A stretch of DNA of 64,000 bases from Kuenenia sp039794105 (GTDB lineage Bacteria > Planctomycetota > Brocadiia > Brocadiales > Brocadiaceae). Each line of letters begins with the position of its first letter. The stretch's first letter is position 1. The DNA lies in NCBI RefSeq assembly GCF_039794105.1, contig NZ_JBDIWA010000001.1, forward strand, positions 296,870-360,869, given 5' to 3'. Below the pieces are notes generated by a model, which saw only the letters and a program-made list of their open reading frames with translations, was not told the DNA's origin and searched no databases. A program made the translations under genes and the position numbers. This document shows, piece by piece, positions 17,833 to 25,146 of the stretch.

Positions 17833-17936
17833 GTAATTACCCAATATCTTGTAAAAAATAAAGAATTCCTTCCCAGATTCCCCCTTAATAAAGAGGGATT
17901 GAGGGGGGTTGTTACCACAAGATATTGGGTAATTAC
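17833..17936. repeat. MITE-like element with 20-base perfect terminal inverted repeats
   Basis: The 104-base element begins with GTAATTACCCAATATCTTGT (17833-17852) and ends with its exact reverse complement (17917-17936). Inside lies a second imperfect palindrome, tcccccttaataaagagggattgaggggggtt. It sits between the start region of asd and the end of the RNase H-like gene. No transposase is inside it, so movement would need one elsewhere. Confidence 0.8.
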
Positions 17937-17938
17937 CA

Positions 17939-18898
17939 TTATTTTATTCTTATAAGAATGTCATCGCAAATGCCTTTTTCTTGTCTCATCGGTGCTATTT
18001 GCGATAAATACCTTTGTGCGTCCGTGTAATATCCAGCCGTTGGCTTCAGGCCCGGCAGCAATTGAAGCCAATACTGATTTTCTAAAACCATAAACAACTC
18101 CCTGATGTATTTGCTGAATATCGAAGCGAGGGCAGCCGCAAGGCTTACGGTTTCCCCTTTCTCCGCAAAAGATATTTTTATACTCCGTTTTTTTCCGCTT
18201 ATTACATACGAAGAAACTTCACTGCTCTCCACCAAAATCTTTATCTCTTTTCCCGGAAAATATTTCTGCAGTAAATGCGAATACGTATTTCGCCCGCCTT
18301 GTTTATCGATGAGTAATTCTACATTGCCATTGCTTTCTTTCAGCAACTTTGCCACATGTTTGATACTATTATTGAATAAAACAGTAGATTTGTTCCCGCA
18401 TGACCGCACTTGTTCATTGAACTCGCGAACGGCAACAACACAGCTTGCCGCATGAGAAAATCTGATACCGTGCTTTCCAAGGCTGTGTTGCAGCAAATCA
18501 ATATAATTTACAAAAACAGCCTCGCTTGTGGCGAAAGGCAATGCATAATCTTTTTGAGTGTACCATGGATAACCATCTATTACTTCCCTGTCGAAACATG
18601 CTAAGGAATTCAATAAATGATAAAAAGAGGCAATTTTAACCCCCTTTAACCCCAAAAAGGACAGAACCGCATCTTCCAACGGTTTAATGCCGTTTCGTGT
18701 ACTATACAGTTTTTTGCTGTCACATACCGCCAGCCGTTGTTTTCTGCCGTGAAGTCCATCAGAAATAGCATCTTTTAACAAATCCCATAATGAACAATTA
18801 GCTTTGTCATCAGGTACGTCAAATGCCACAACACTGATTACCAGGGGGCCAAGCACTGGTCCGTACCCCGCTTCATCAATACCGGCAATTATTGTCAT
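17939..18898 (-). CDS. RNase HII-like protein of enlarged, divergent type
   Basis: RNase HII removes ribonucleotides from DNA and RNA primers. The start has the signature GIDEAGYGPVLGP (residues 6-18) with catalytic Asp8 and Glu9; DSKKL (Asp60) and LIDKQGG (Asp198) supply likely further acidic metal ligands. Two things are unusual. The protein has 319 residues against about 200 for normal RNase HII, mainly through insertions between residues 65 and 190. The GRG motif that senses the RNA-DNA junction is GYG here. So it is a family relative, and the usual substrate cannot be taken for granted. The ATG at 18898 is the natural start. An ordinary rnhB may lie elsewhere in the genome. Confidence 0.75.
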   Translation of the reverse strand: MTIIAGIDEAGYGPVLGPLVISVVAFDVPDDKANCSLWDLLKDAISDGLHGRKQRLAVCDSKKLYSTRNGIKPLEDAVLSFLGLKGVKIASFYHLLNSLACFDREVIDGYPWYTQKDYALPFATSEAVFVNYIDLLQHSLGKHGIRFSHAASCVVAVREFNEQVRSCGNKSTVLFNNSIKHVAKLLKESNGNVELLIDKQGGRNTYSHLLQKYFPGKEIKILVESSEVSSYVISGKKRSIKISFAEKGETVSLAAALASIFSKYIRELFMVLENQYWLQLLPGLKPTAGYYTDAQRYLSQIAPMRQEKGICDDILIRIK

Positions 18899-19019
18899 TT
18901 TAAAAAACCCTCAATTTTTGGAGTATTATATCGCTTCACAAACGAAAGTCAAAAAGGAAACAAATACTCTCAGTTGTTTTCCAGGTAACTTCTCAGTAAG
19001 TTGAGGTTTTTATGATATT

Positions 19020-19613
19020 CTACCTTAGCTCTTTTTTTAGTTTTTCAATGGCTGTTCGCATAGCTTTGCCGGCCAATTCAATCTCATCTTCGTAAGCGGC
19101 GCTTTCATTTGCCTCAATAGTCCAAAGAACGTTGCCATTCTTTGTATCAATGCACTCGGCTACGAAAGAAACCGTACCCCGCTCATAGATTACGGAGCTT
19201 GATAGTTTAAATTCTAGAATTTTTCCGATGACCACTGAGTCCACGCCTAGCAGTTTTCCCAAACGGTCATAATCTCTGCGCTCTACAAGCTCTTTTTCAT
19301 TGACCTTTGATTTGTTGATGATTTTGGCAATGTCTGTACGGGAGAGAACCTCGTATATGCCCAACCCTGATAGTTCCCGTGACATTACAGAGGCAAGCAT
19401 CTCGCCTGCATTTGCAGTGCTGATCGTTTTTACCAATGTGCCTGTTACTCCCTCTTTTGGCAGTAATTGGTCGTTAAAATGCATAACGGCAATGGTGTTT
19501 ATACTGCGGGAAGCATCATTGCTATCGACAATAATATTTGTTTTAGAAATTGTTTTACAGCCAAAACACAGAAGACAAATGATAAAGGCAATAATTACGG
19601 TCAATTTGTTCAC
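19020..19613 (-). CDS. Probable lipoprotein, CsgG-like
   Basis: A 197-residue protein read from a GTG at 19613, chosen because a strong GAGGAGG site stands just upstream. The signal segment (KLTVIIAFIICLLCFGC) ends at a cysteine, as in lipoproteins, although the lipobox LCFG-C is not ideal. The mature part begins with INTIAVMHFND, continues with GEMLASVMSRELSGLGIYEVLSRTDI and LLGVDSVVIGKILEF, and ends with NGNVLWTIEANES; this is the pattern of CsgG- or penicillin-binding-activator-like lipoproteins, which assemble at the outer membrane or periplasm. A role in export or envelope assembly is inferred. No operon partner: neighbours are separated by long gaps. Confidence 0.65.
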   Translation of the reverse strand: MNKLTVIIAFIICLLCFGCKTISKTNIIVDSNDASRSINTIAVMHFNDQLLPKEGVTGTLVKTISTANAGEMLASVMSRELSGLGIYEVLSRTDIAKIINKSKVNEKELVERRDYDRLGKLLGVDSVVIGKILEFKLSSSVIYERGTVSFVAECIDTKNGNVLWTIEANESAAYEDEIELAGKAMRTAIEKLKKELR

Positions 19614-20182
19614 AAAACCTCCTCGTATGAATCGATTTGATTGAAAAATGAAAAGCGCTTTTGCCGGTAGTAAAATATACAATGTTTACAATAAACACGG
19701 CAATATATATTTAAAAGTATAGGGATTTCAATATTTTTAGTTAACCAATGAACAAACCCACCCCTGCCCCTCCCAAGAGGGGACTTGTCTAATTCCCCTC
19801 TTGGGAGGGGATTAAGGGGTGGGTAGAAATGAATGCCGTTGGGTTTTTGTCTTTTTAAAACCCAACCTAATGTAGACTGCCAGAGGCCTCTATGCTTTAT
19901 TCGTAATGGTTTACAATTAGTAACAGTTCACGATACATTCGATGGTTCATGTTGCAGGCCCGCCGGGATTTTCGGGGAATAAAGCCGGCCTACTAAAGCA
20001 TCTCCTAAGAGTTGATGGGTGTTCCATTTCATCCTTGCTATGGTTTAGAGGAAGGGGCGGAACCATTCCCTTTATTATATTGACAACCTCCGGTTTATTT
20101 ATAGAATTAATTTTCGTCGGCAGTGCAATAGTATTTTGGGAAATGAGTATAATTTATAGAGAAAATAGGAGAGTGATATATA
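19614..20182. other. Intergenic region with palindromic repeat
   Basis: The 569 bases hold the palindromic repeat at 19756-19824 and a few words shared with family 2 flanks (tatagggatttcaatattttt near 19719). An 85-codon frame across 19942-20199 has no ribosome binding site and overlaps the next gene, so I do not call it. The AGGAGAG site of the next gene lies near 20168. Confidence 0.5.
19756..19824. repeat. MITE-like palindrome ACCCACCCCT...AGGGGTGGGT, copy 1
   Basis: About 69 bases with inverted ends ACCCACCCCT and AGGGGTGGGT and an inner palindrome cccctcccaagagggg...ccccctcttgggagggg. A second copy lies at 34371-34440 after flgL. It may also act as a transcription barrier. Confidence 0.75.
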
Positions 20183-20497
20183 ATGAAGCAAAAAAATAAT
20201 GTATTAATGTATATTGTTTTTGGTATTACTTTTTTAATTGGCATTATATTCTTTGCCGTTCCATCGATGATGAAAAAACCTGGTTTTACCAAAGAAATTC
20301 CTGATAGCGCATTGGGGTTTATAAAACGGGATGATTTTCACAGGGAAAAGTATTCTCCCAGCCATGACCTTACTTTGCAGGACCTGAAAAAAGGATTTGA
20401 CAAAAGGATATACATCGGCTTATCGGGAGTAATCATATTGCTTGGCGTTTCTGTGTATACCACTTATCGGATTAAAAAGAAAAATAAAAGGCGGTGA
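20183..20497 (+). CDS. Small membrane protein with two transmembrane helices
   Basis: I do not recognise this 104-residue protein. One hydrophobic helix spans about residues 8-27 and a second about 77-93, with a polar stretch of 50 residues between them (PGFTKEIPDSALGFIKRDDF...) and a basic end (RIKKKNKRR). The two ends would lie in the cytoplasm and the middle part outside. An AGGAGAG site about ten bases before the ATG makes it a real gene. It stands alone between a lipoprotein gene and an rRNA methyltransferase, both on the other strand. Confidence 0.6.
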   Translation: MKQKNNVLMYIVFGITFLIGIIFFAVPSMMKKPGFTKEIPDSALGFIKRDDFHREKYSPSHDLTLQDLKKGFDKRIYIGLSGVIILLGVSVYTTYRIKKKNKRR

Positions 20498-20537
20498 TTA
20501 TTATACTTTTCCGTGGTTTTCCTATCATGGTCAATGG

Positions 20538-21491
20538 TTAGTATGAGAACATAATAAATTTCAAATATGGTTCATTTACATAAATTCCATCAACAGGAAA
20601 ATCAAGTCCCTGCGATGAAACATTAATGACTTTAAATAACTTCTTCGTATGGGGCTTAATTTTTGGCAATGACTGAAATAGCCTCGATAGAGTCATTTTG
20701 GCAATATTTGTTGAAAATACAAGGATTCCGTTTTCTCTAAGGATGTTGAGTCCCAAACCAACCAGTTCAGGAAAGTCTTTTTCCACAGTAAATGTCCTCA
20801 ACTTGCTTGTAGAGAAGCTGGGCGGATCCAGAATTATCACATCAAATTCTCTTCCCTTTTTTTGGAATATTTTAAAATATTCCCACACGTCTCCGGCAAT
20901 AAAATCATGGTTATTGACGTCAATTTGATTCAATACGTAATTATTTTTGCTCCACGCTATTGCCTTTCCGGATAAATCTATATTTGTTGTCTTTGATGCA
21001 CCTCCTGCACATGCATAAACGGAAAATGACGATGTATAACAAAAACAGTTCAAAACCTCTTTGCCGCAAGCAAAAGATTGCACCTTTTTCCTGTTATCCC
21101 GCTGGTCTAAATATAGCCCCGTTCCGCCTCCATCATTAAAAGAAGTGTAAAACTGTATTCCATTTTCAATGACAACATAATCATCTGGAATTTCTTTCCC
21201 TGATATTAAGCGGGTGACAACGTCTCTTCCCTTTAATCTTTCCTTTTCTATGATACATTCGGGAGATATTAGTTTTTGTACCGCTTCATAGATTTCCTTC
21301 TTTTGGCGGTCTTCGTGTGTTTTAAAATATTGCACAAGGGCAGTGTTGCCATAGATATCAATCGTTGCCTCCGGCAGATTGTCGCCATAAGAATTTACTA
21401 AACGATACACATTGGTATGAGCGTTGTTTATGTAACCTTTTCTGAAAGACAATGCCTTTTCGATTGTTTTATATATGTGTGTTATTGTCAT
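20538..21491 (-). CDS. RlmI-like class I SAM-dependent RNA methyltransferase
   Basis: The protein is related to RlmI, which makes 5-methylcytosine in 23S rRNA. The catalytic domain is clear: the GGGTGLYLDQRDNR segment, the SAM-binding region around VLNCFCYTSSFSVYACAGGA, and motif IV DVIILDPPSFS. At 317 residues it is about 80 shorter than the E. coli enzyme because the N-terminal PUA domain is missing; the protein begins directly in the middle domain. The cysteines expected of m5C enzymes would be those near CFCYTSSF, but which one acts is not certain. So the target base may differ. Start: ATG at 21491, without a clear ribosome binding site. Confidence 0.8.
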   Translation of the reverse strand: MTITHIYKTIEKALSFRKGYINNAHTNVYRLVNSYGDNLPEATIDIYGNTALVQYFKTHEDRQKKEIYEAVQKLISPECIIEKERLKGRDVVTRLISGKEIPDDYVVIENGIQFYTSFNDGGGTGLYLDQRDNRKKVQSFACGKEVLNCFCYTSSFSVYACAGGASKTTNIDLSGKAIAWSKNNYVLNQIDVNNHDFIAGDVWEYFKIFQKKGREFDVIILDPPSFSTSKLRTFTVEKDFPELVGLGLNILRENGILVFSTNIAKMTLSRLFQSLPKIKPHTKKLFKVINVSSQGLDFPVDGIYVNEPYLKFIMFSY

Positions 21492-21882
21492 TTTGTAAAA
21501 GAAATATTGAAAAAGTAAAAATGCCCGTTCCCAAGCCCTGCAGACTGGGTCAAATGGGCAATTTTACCCTATTTCTCGATATGCATTCCCCACTTTAATG
21601 GAAAAATAGTAATAAATAGGGTATAAAACAGGCAAGATGTGAGGTGTTATCCCCACTTTTGAGAAAACAAAGTTCCTTTGACCCAGTCTGTCCGGCTTGG
21701 GAACGTAATTGCATTGGAAGCGCTCGCTTCCATTTAGCAAGTAAGCGAAGCTTCGTGTATCAGGTCGGGTCGAGTGCGTTTTCCTTGTAAATAGCATCTC
21801 CTCAATAAAGGGAATATTTGAAGTCATGATGTCCGCTTTCTGTCCCTTTGTCAAAATGAATTATTCTTTTAGATGTGGTATT
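21492..21882. other. Intergenic region between the methyltransferase and the integron
   Basis: The first half is the inverted-repeat element at 21526-21705. The second half (21706-21882) has no gene or repeat I recognise; it is the outer flank of the last cassette. The 96-codon frame through the element lies inside the repeats and is not called. Confidence 0.5.
21526..21705. repeat. MITE-like element with 29-base inverted ends beside the integron
   Basis: The 180-base element starts with CGTTCCCAAGCC and, after three unmatched bases, CAGACTGGGTCAAA; the far end is the reverse complement of both words (12 plus 14 matching bases). Inside lies an ACCCTATTT / AAATAGGGT pair. No transposase is present. 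It ends 177 bases from the last attC site of the integron. Confidence 0.75.
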
Positions 21883-21946
21883 GCTCTAACACCGCTCTTC
21901 AGCAGGCGCGGTTTTTTGCGATCCGCTGCAAGAGCATGGTTAGGAG
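21883..21946 (-). other. attC site 5 (end of the higBA-1 cassette)
   Basis: On the - strand R'' is TCCTAAC and R' is GTTAGAG. The arms beyond the boxes pair imperfectly: CATGCTCTTGCAGCGG against ACCGCTCTTCAGCAGG read backwards, with unpaired bases as typical for attC. The TAA stop of higA lies in the R'' box, so the gene fills its cassette to the end. It is the last recognisable attC of the array. Confidence 0.8.
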
Positions 21947-22269
21947 CTGGAACCTGCCGATGCAACGGTCTCAATTTCAGATAGCTCGTCTTTCATCCTT
22001 TGTTGCGCATACCACAAATCATATGCTTGCTGCATGCGCAACCAAAGCCCAGGACCGTTGCCGGCAAACTTTCCGATCCTAAGCGCCATCTCTGTTGTGA
22101 TGGGATGAGTGCAGGATAGGACACGGTGCAACTGTTGTCTGGAAATACCTAATTTCCGTGCGGCTTCGCTTACAGAAATTCCAAGCGCTGGAAGCACATC
22201 TTCACGCAGAATTTCACCGGGATGAATCGGTGGGCGATTTAAAGGACGTTTAGTGTAATATTCGGCCAT
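21940..22269 (-). CDS. higA: HigA-family antitoxin (cassette 5)
   Basis: A 109-residue helix-turn-helix antitoxin. The family signature RPPIHPGEILREDVL (residues 12-26) is followed by the XRE-type DNA-binding domain (LGISVSEAARKLGISRQQLHRVL) and the typical C-terminal LWLRMQQAYDLW stretch. It would bind and silence the HigB toxin encoded just upstream and repress their common promoter, which carries a palindromic operator. The toxin gene comes first, as in normal higBA. The gap between them is eight bases. A second, different higBA pair lies in the neighbouring cassette; shared words are HPGEIL, EMALR and QQAYDLW or QNAYDLW, but overall the two proteins are far apart, so they were not formed by a recent duplication. 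Confidence 0.92.
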   Translation of the reverse strand: MAEYYTKRPLNRPPIHPGEILREDVLPALGISVSEAARKLGISRQQLHRVLSCTHPITTEMALRIGKFAGNGPGLWLRMQQAYDLWYAQQRMKDELSEIETVASAGSSS

Positions 22270-22277
22270 GATTTACC

Positions 22278-22553
22278 TCAATGATATTGTTCGAAATCGA
22301 CCCGCAGCACTTCACCATCTTTCCACTCAAAGGTGATACACCATGGGCCGTTAACATGGATACTGTAACGTTTCGGTACTCTATGAAGGCCGTGGAAATT
22401 GAATCCCGGCACATTCAGATCGTTTAAAACCTCCGCTTGATCCAAAGCTTCCAGGCGTCGCAAGCAACGTGACTGTAAATCCTGCCGGACTCGGCGAGTT
22501 CGTCCGGCTTCAAACAGCTCAGCAAGACCCTTGTGTTTAAAGCTTTTGATCAT
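22278..22553 (-). CDS. higB: HigB-family toxin (cassette 5)
   Basis: A 91-residue RelE/HigB-type toxin, which would cut mRNA on the ribosome when free of its antitoxin. It starts with the family pattern MIKSFKHKGLAELFEAG and ends with CITFEWKDGEVLRVDFEQYH, the expected C-terminal strand and conserved histidine-rich end. I take the ATG at 22553; the frame is open two codons more from a TTG. The ATG lies only seven bases after the predicted -10 box, so the transcript would be leaderless. It forms one transcription unit with higA. Confidence 0.92.
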   Translation of the reverse strand: MIKSFKHKGLAELFEAGRTRRVRQDLQSRCLRRLEALDQAEVLNDLNVPGFNFHGLHRVPKRYSIHVNGPWCITFEWKDGEVLRVDFEQYH

Positions 22554-22560
22554 GTCCAAT

Positions 22561-22588
22561 ATAGTAACAGCTTCTGTTACAGTGTCAA
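22561..22588 (-). promoter_or_regulatory. higBA-1 promoter with palindromic operator
   Basis: On the - strand TTGACA (22588-22583) and TACTAT (22566-22561) are 16 bases apart. The palindrome GTAACAG-AAG-CTGTTAC (22564-22580) fills the spacer, a natural HigA operator. The ATG of higB follows seven bases after the -10 box. The second higBA cassette has the same design. Confidence 0.65.
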
Positions 22589-22645
22589 CTATTTTGTTAC
22601 AACTTATATTCGGATTTTGGGTAAAATTTTCTGTGGATGGCTAAA

Positions 22646-22702
22646 CCTAACGCCATGCTAATCGGCGTGTTTTTAAAGCCCGTTTGAGCTATTTGTTAAG
22701 CC
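22646..22702 (-). other. attC site 4 (end of the higBA-2 cassette)
   Basis: A 57-base site reading on the - strand from GGCTTAAC (R'') to GTTAGG (R'). The arms AGCTCAAACGGGC and GCCGATTAGCAT pair with extrahelical bases; the loop is short (about 10 bases). The higA stop codon lies two bases before it. Cassette 4 begins with GTTAAGC, the exact partner of this R'' box. Confidence 0.85.
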
Positions 22703-22703
22703 T

Positions 22704-23000
22704 TTATGCGTAATTATTGCGATAAGGCTGGACATGTAAATCAGACTTATTTTGGCGAGATTGCCAAAGGTCATATGCGTTTTGAAGGCGAAGCCAATGG
22801 TCTGCAGATGGTTTTTTAAATGCCAACTCTAAACGTAGCGCCATCTCTGGTGTTATTGCACCTCGACCATTTAATACTTTTGAAAGTGTTTTACGACTGA
22901 CATTTAAATGTTCAGACGCATCAGTAATAGTGAGTTCTAAAGGATTGATTACCAACTCTTTTAGAATCTCACCCGGATGTGCAGGATTGTGCATGCTCAT
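22704..23000 (-). CDS. higA: HigA-family antitoxin (cassette 4)
   Basis: A 98-residue antitoxin with the signature NPAHPGEILKELVI, an XRE-type helix-turn-helix (LTITDASEHLNVSRKTLSKVLNG) and the C-terminal HWLRLQNAYDLWQSRQ stretch. It overlaps the end of the toxin gene by one base (TAATG), so the two are translated together. It should repress the promoter at 23286-23313 with its GTAACC palindrome. The gene ends two bases from attC site 4. Confidence 0.92.
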   Translation of the reverse strand: MSMHNPAHPGEILKELVINPLELTITDASEHLNVSRKTLSKVLNGRGAITPEMALRLELAFKKPSADHWLRLQNAYDLWQSRQNKSDLHVQPYRNNYA

Positions 23001-23278
23001 TAGTGATAATCCTCATAATTGACTATTTCTGCATCTCGACCCATGAATCGAAATGGTACTCTCCAATTGCCACTTACAGAAACTGACCAAATGTTTTTAC
23101 GACTGCCTTTTAGCTCGTGTAGGCGTAAGCCAGGTAAATCCATATCATTTGGGCTTTCTGCCTGATCAAGGCTGGTGAGTATTAACCTTAATCGCTTAGC
23201 ATGTTTAGGTTGAATGCCAGACGATTTACCAGTTTTGTAGAAACGTTCTAATCCCTTATGTATAAAACTGGTTATCAT
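23000..23278 (-). CDS. higB: HigB-family toxin (cassette 4)
   Basis: A 92-residue RelE/HigB-type mRNA interferase starting with MITSFIHKGLERFYKTG and ending with RVPFRFMGRDAEIVNYEDYH, as expected for the family. The ATG at 23278 stands seven bases after the -10 box, again giving a leaderless transcript. It is followed by its antitoxin with a one-base overlap. Toxin-antitoxin pairs with their own promoter are common in large chromosomal integrons, where they are thought to keep the array from being lost. Confidence 0.92.
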   Translation of the reverse strand: MITSFIHKGLERFYKTGKSSGIQPKHAKRLRLILTSLDQAESPNDMDLPGLRLHELKGSRKNIWSVSVSGNWRVPFRFMGRDAEIVNYEDYH

Positions 23279-23285
23279 GCGGTTA

Positions 23286-23313
23286 ATTGTAACCCATAAG
23301 GTTACGTTGTCAA
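23286..23313 (-). promoter_or_regulatory. higBA-2 promoter with palindromic operator
   Basis: On the - strand TTGACA (23313-23308) and TACAAT (23291-23286) are 16 bases apart. The palindrome GTAACC-TTATG-GGTTAC (23289-23305) lies in the spacer. The toxin ATG follows after seven bases. The promoter lies just inside the 5' end of the cassette, which starts at 23333. Confidence 0.7.
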
Positions 23314-23326
23314 GGGGTTTTTTTGG

Positions 23327-23457
23327 GGCTTAACGACAAGTTAAGCAGCGTGGCCGGAGAAGCACCTTTGTTTGAAAAACCATCGTTTCTACCCAGCAAA
23401 TCTGAACCTGTTACGGGGACGGCACGGGCCACGTCTGTCTTGAACGCCGTGTTATAC
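23327..23457 (-). other. attC site 3 (end of the restriction-modification cassette)
   Basis: A 131-base site, from GTATAAC (R'') to GTTAAGC (R') on the - strand. The arms GTTCAAGACAGACGTGGCC and GTTAAGCAGCGTGGCC (the second read as reverse complement) differ only by extrahelical bases, the hallmark of attC folding. Its cassette begins at 25036 with GTTATAC, the exact partner of this R'' box. Confidence 0.85.
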
Positions 23458-23529
23458 CGCGTTTTTATTGCGAAAAACGTGAATTACTGTTTACAATTTT
23501 ATCGTATTGCCACCGCAAATAAATTATAG

Positions 23530-24117
23530 CTAAGATTTTGGGCTAGCGACCAAATTAAACTTATTTAGCAACCAATTGAGTAAAACTCTTTGGTCATTAA
23601 TTGTTGCACGACGTGCTTGGGAGAGCAAATGAATTTGGTCGGGTTTTGGTAGTGCTGTATTTTGTAAACCTTCATTACAGTTAGTACAAATAGCACGAAG
23701 ATTTTGCGGTGTATCGTCGCCACCTTTTGATTTATCCAAAATATGGCCAATTGTTAAACGAACAGTGCGAGGGCCGCCTAGAGGATCTGGATCACCTGCT
23801 GCAACGCCGCACATTTGGCAAGTAAAACCATTGCGTTCTAAAACCTGAGCACGCGTTTCTTTTGAGATGCCACGTTTAAAAGCAGGGACACGAGCAATTG
23901 TTTCAAGAAGATATTGGCCTGGCTTTAAATCAGAACGGTCTTTGTGAGATAGAATTTGATATCCTTCTTCATCACGTAGCTCGCGAACCCGACGTGCCCA
24001 TTCAACAGCGCCGCCACTCGCACGCTGTATTTGCTTTGAATCTAAAACTTTACCAATATTTGCTAAAAAGTAATTTAGAATTAATTCTTTAGATCCGGAA
24101 GGCTTTTTGGCAGCCAT
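23530..24117 (-). CDS. HNH restriction endonuclease (cassette 3)
   Basis: A 195-residue protein with an HNH domain at the C-terminus. Zinc would be held by Cys100/Cys103 (CQMC) and Cys144/Cys147 (CTNC). The nuclease core has His125 in GHILDKSKGGDDTPQNL, Asn139 and Asn148. The first 90 residues hold a small helical domain (LNYFLANIGKVLDSKQIQRASGGAVEWARRVRELRDEEG, split over residues 14-52) resembling a winged helix for DNA contact. The gene overlaps the methyltransferase by 29 bases, so it is most likely the restriction part of a type II system. The recognised sequence is not known from this. Confidence 0.85.
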   Translation of the reverse strand: MAAKKPSGSKELILNYFLANIGKVLDSKQIQRASGGAVEWARRVRELRDEEGYQILSHKDRSDLKPGQYLLETIARVPAFKRGISKETRAQVLERNGFTCQMCGVAAGDPDPLGGPRTVRLTIGHILDKSKGGDDTPQNLRAICTNCNEGLQNTALPKPDQIHLLSQARRATINDQRVLLNWLLNKFNLVASPKS

Positions 24118-24976
24118 GGCTTATGCGTTCCTTTGAAAAAGTGGAATATTTTGGATTTAATTCAATAAGAATAGCACTCCGATCTAATTCTTGAGCAACT
24201 ACTCCTGTGGTTCCAGATCCACCAAATGGGTCTAATATAGAATCGCCGACTTGGCTACCAAGAAGTACGCAACGGCGTACTAATTCACGTGGAAAGGTTG
24301 CTGGATGGCCATTACTACTGCTGTCAGGGCCAAGAAGCCAGTAGTTTCTCAAATTAGCACCAGACGCTTCTCTCACGGCGGCTGCATTGTAATAATAAGT
24401 TGGCGATTTTGACATTAGAAAAATATCTTCGGTTGCATTTGTTGGCCTGTTTTTTACGCTTTCCGGCATGGCTGTTTTTTTAACCCAAGTTATTCTTGAC
24501 CTAAATATCCAACCATCTTCTTGTAATGCAAAGGCGACACGCCAAGGGATACCCATTAAATCTCTATCTTTCAAGCCCCAACAATCTGGAACTTTGCAAT
24601 TTCGTTTTTGAATAAGCTTTTTTGTATTACCAACTACTGCGTTTGGGCCGCAACTACCAGTTCCACCATTTCGTGCATAACCATCGCCGATGTTTAACCA
24701 AAGAGTACCATCTTTGCGTAAAACACGCCAAACTTCACTAAAAACCTCAACAAGGCTTTTTACATATTGAACCGGTGACGGCTCCGCACCAATTTGGGAG
24801 GAATGATTATAATCGCGAAGACCCCAATATGGTGGAGAAGTGACGCAACACTGAACTGATTCTGCGGGGAGAGTAGGAAGGATTTTGCGGCAATCCCCTG
24901 TAAATATTTGTAAATCATTTATCTTAAAATCTGGTATCATTTCTCTCTCATTTTTTTTCATGGTATAGTTTGGCAT
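24089..24976 (-). CDS. Type II DNA methyltransferase, m4C type (cassette 3)
   Basis: A 295-residue methyltransferase of the beta class, with catalytic motif IV (TSPPYWGLRDY, residues 46-56) before the SAM motif DPFGGSGTT (near residue 250). The S-P-P-Y form of motif IV points to N4-cytosine methylation; N6-adenine cannot be excluded. A DRDLMGIPWRVAFALQEDGWIFRS segment, split over about residues 143-166, is typical of this family. It would protect host DNA from the HNH enzyme encoded downstream. Start: ATG at 24976, with ATGs at codons 6 and 13 as alternatives. The methyltransferase comes first, so protection appears before cutting. Confidence 0.9.
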   Translation of the reverse strand: MPNYTMKKNEREMIPDFKINDLQIFTGDCRKILPTLPAESVQCCVTSPPYWGLRDYNHSSQIGAEPSPVQYVKSLVEVFSEVWRVLRKDGTLWLNIGDGYARNGGTGSCGPNAVVGNTKKLIQKRNCKVPDCWGLKDRDLMGIPWRVAFALQEDGWIFRSRITWVKKTAMPESVKNRPTNATEDIFLMSKSPTYYYNAAAVREASGANLRNYWLLGPDSSSNGHPATFPRELVRRCVLLGSQVGDSILDPFGGSGTTGVVAQELDRSAILIELNPKYSTFSKERISHGCQKAFRI

Positions 24977-25030
24977 CGGCGTTTGGGTTTTAATGTATCA
25001 AATATACCGTTTGCCATTGTCTTTATTGCG

Positions 25031-25121
25031 GTATAACGTTCCCGGTAACCGGCGTGCGCCCGTAAACCTGTCCGTTGCACGGAGTGTCCGCGCGCGTCTG
25101 CGTTGACCGGGGGGTTAGGTG
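25031..25121 (-). other. attC site 2 (end of the membrane-protein cassette)
   Basis: A 91-base site from ACCTAAC (R'', 25120-25114) to GTTATAC (R', 25037-25031). The arms TAACCCCCCGGTCAA and TAACGTTCCCGGTAA (second arm as reverse complement) share the CCCGGT core. It is GC-rich compared with the surrounding genome. Confidence 0.85.
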
Positions 25122-25146
25122 TCATCTTCCAGTTGCGTCCCATGGC

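Noticed and set aside
19942..20199. 85-codon open frame on the + strand before the small membrane protein gene
   Set aside because: No ribosome binding site, overlaps a gene with a good one, and the sequence has no recognisable pattern.
21564..21854. 96-codon open frame on the - strand next to the integron
   Set aside because: It runs through the inverted-repeat element and its ends; it looks like repeat translation.
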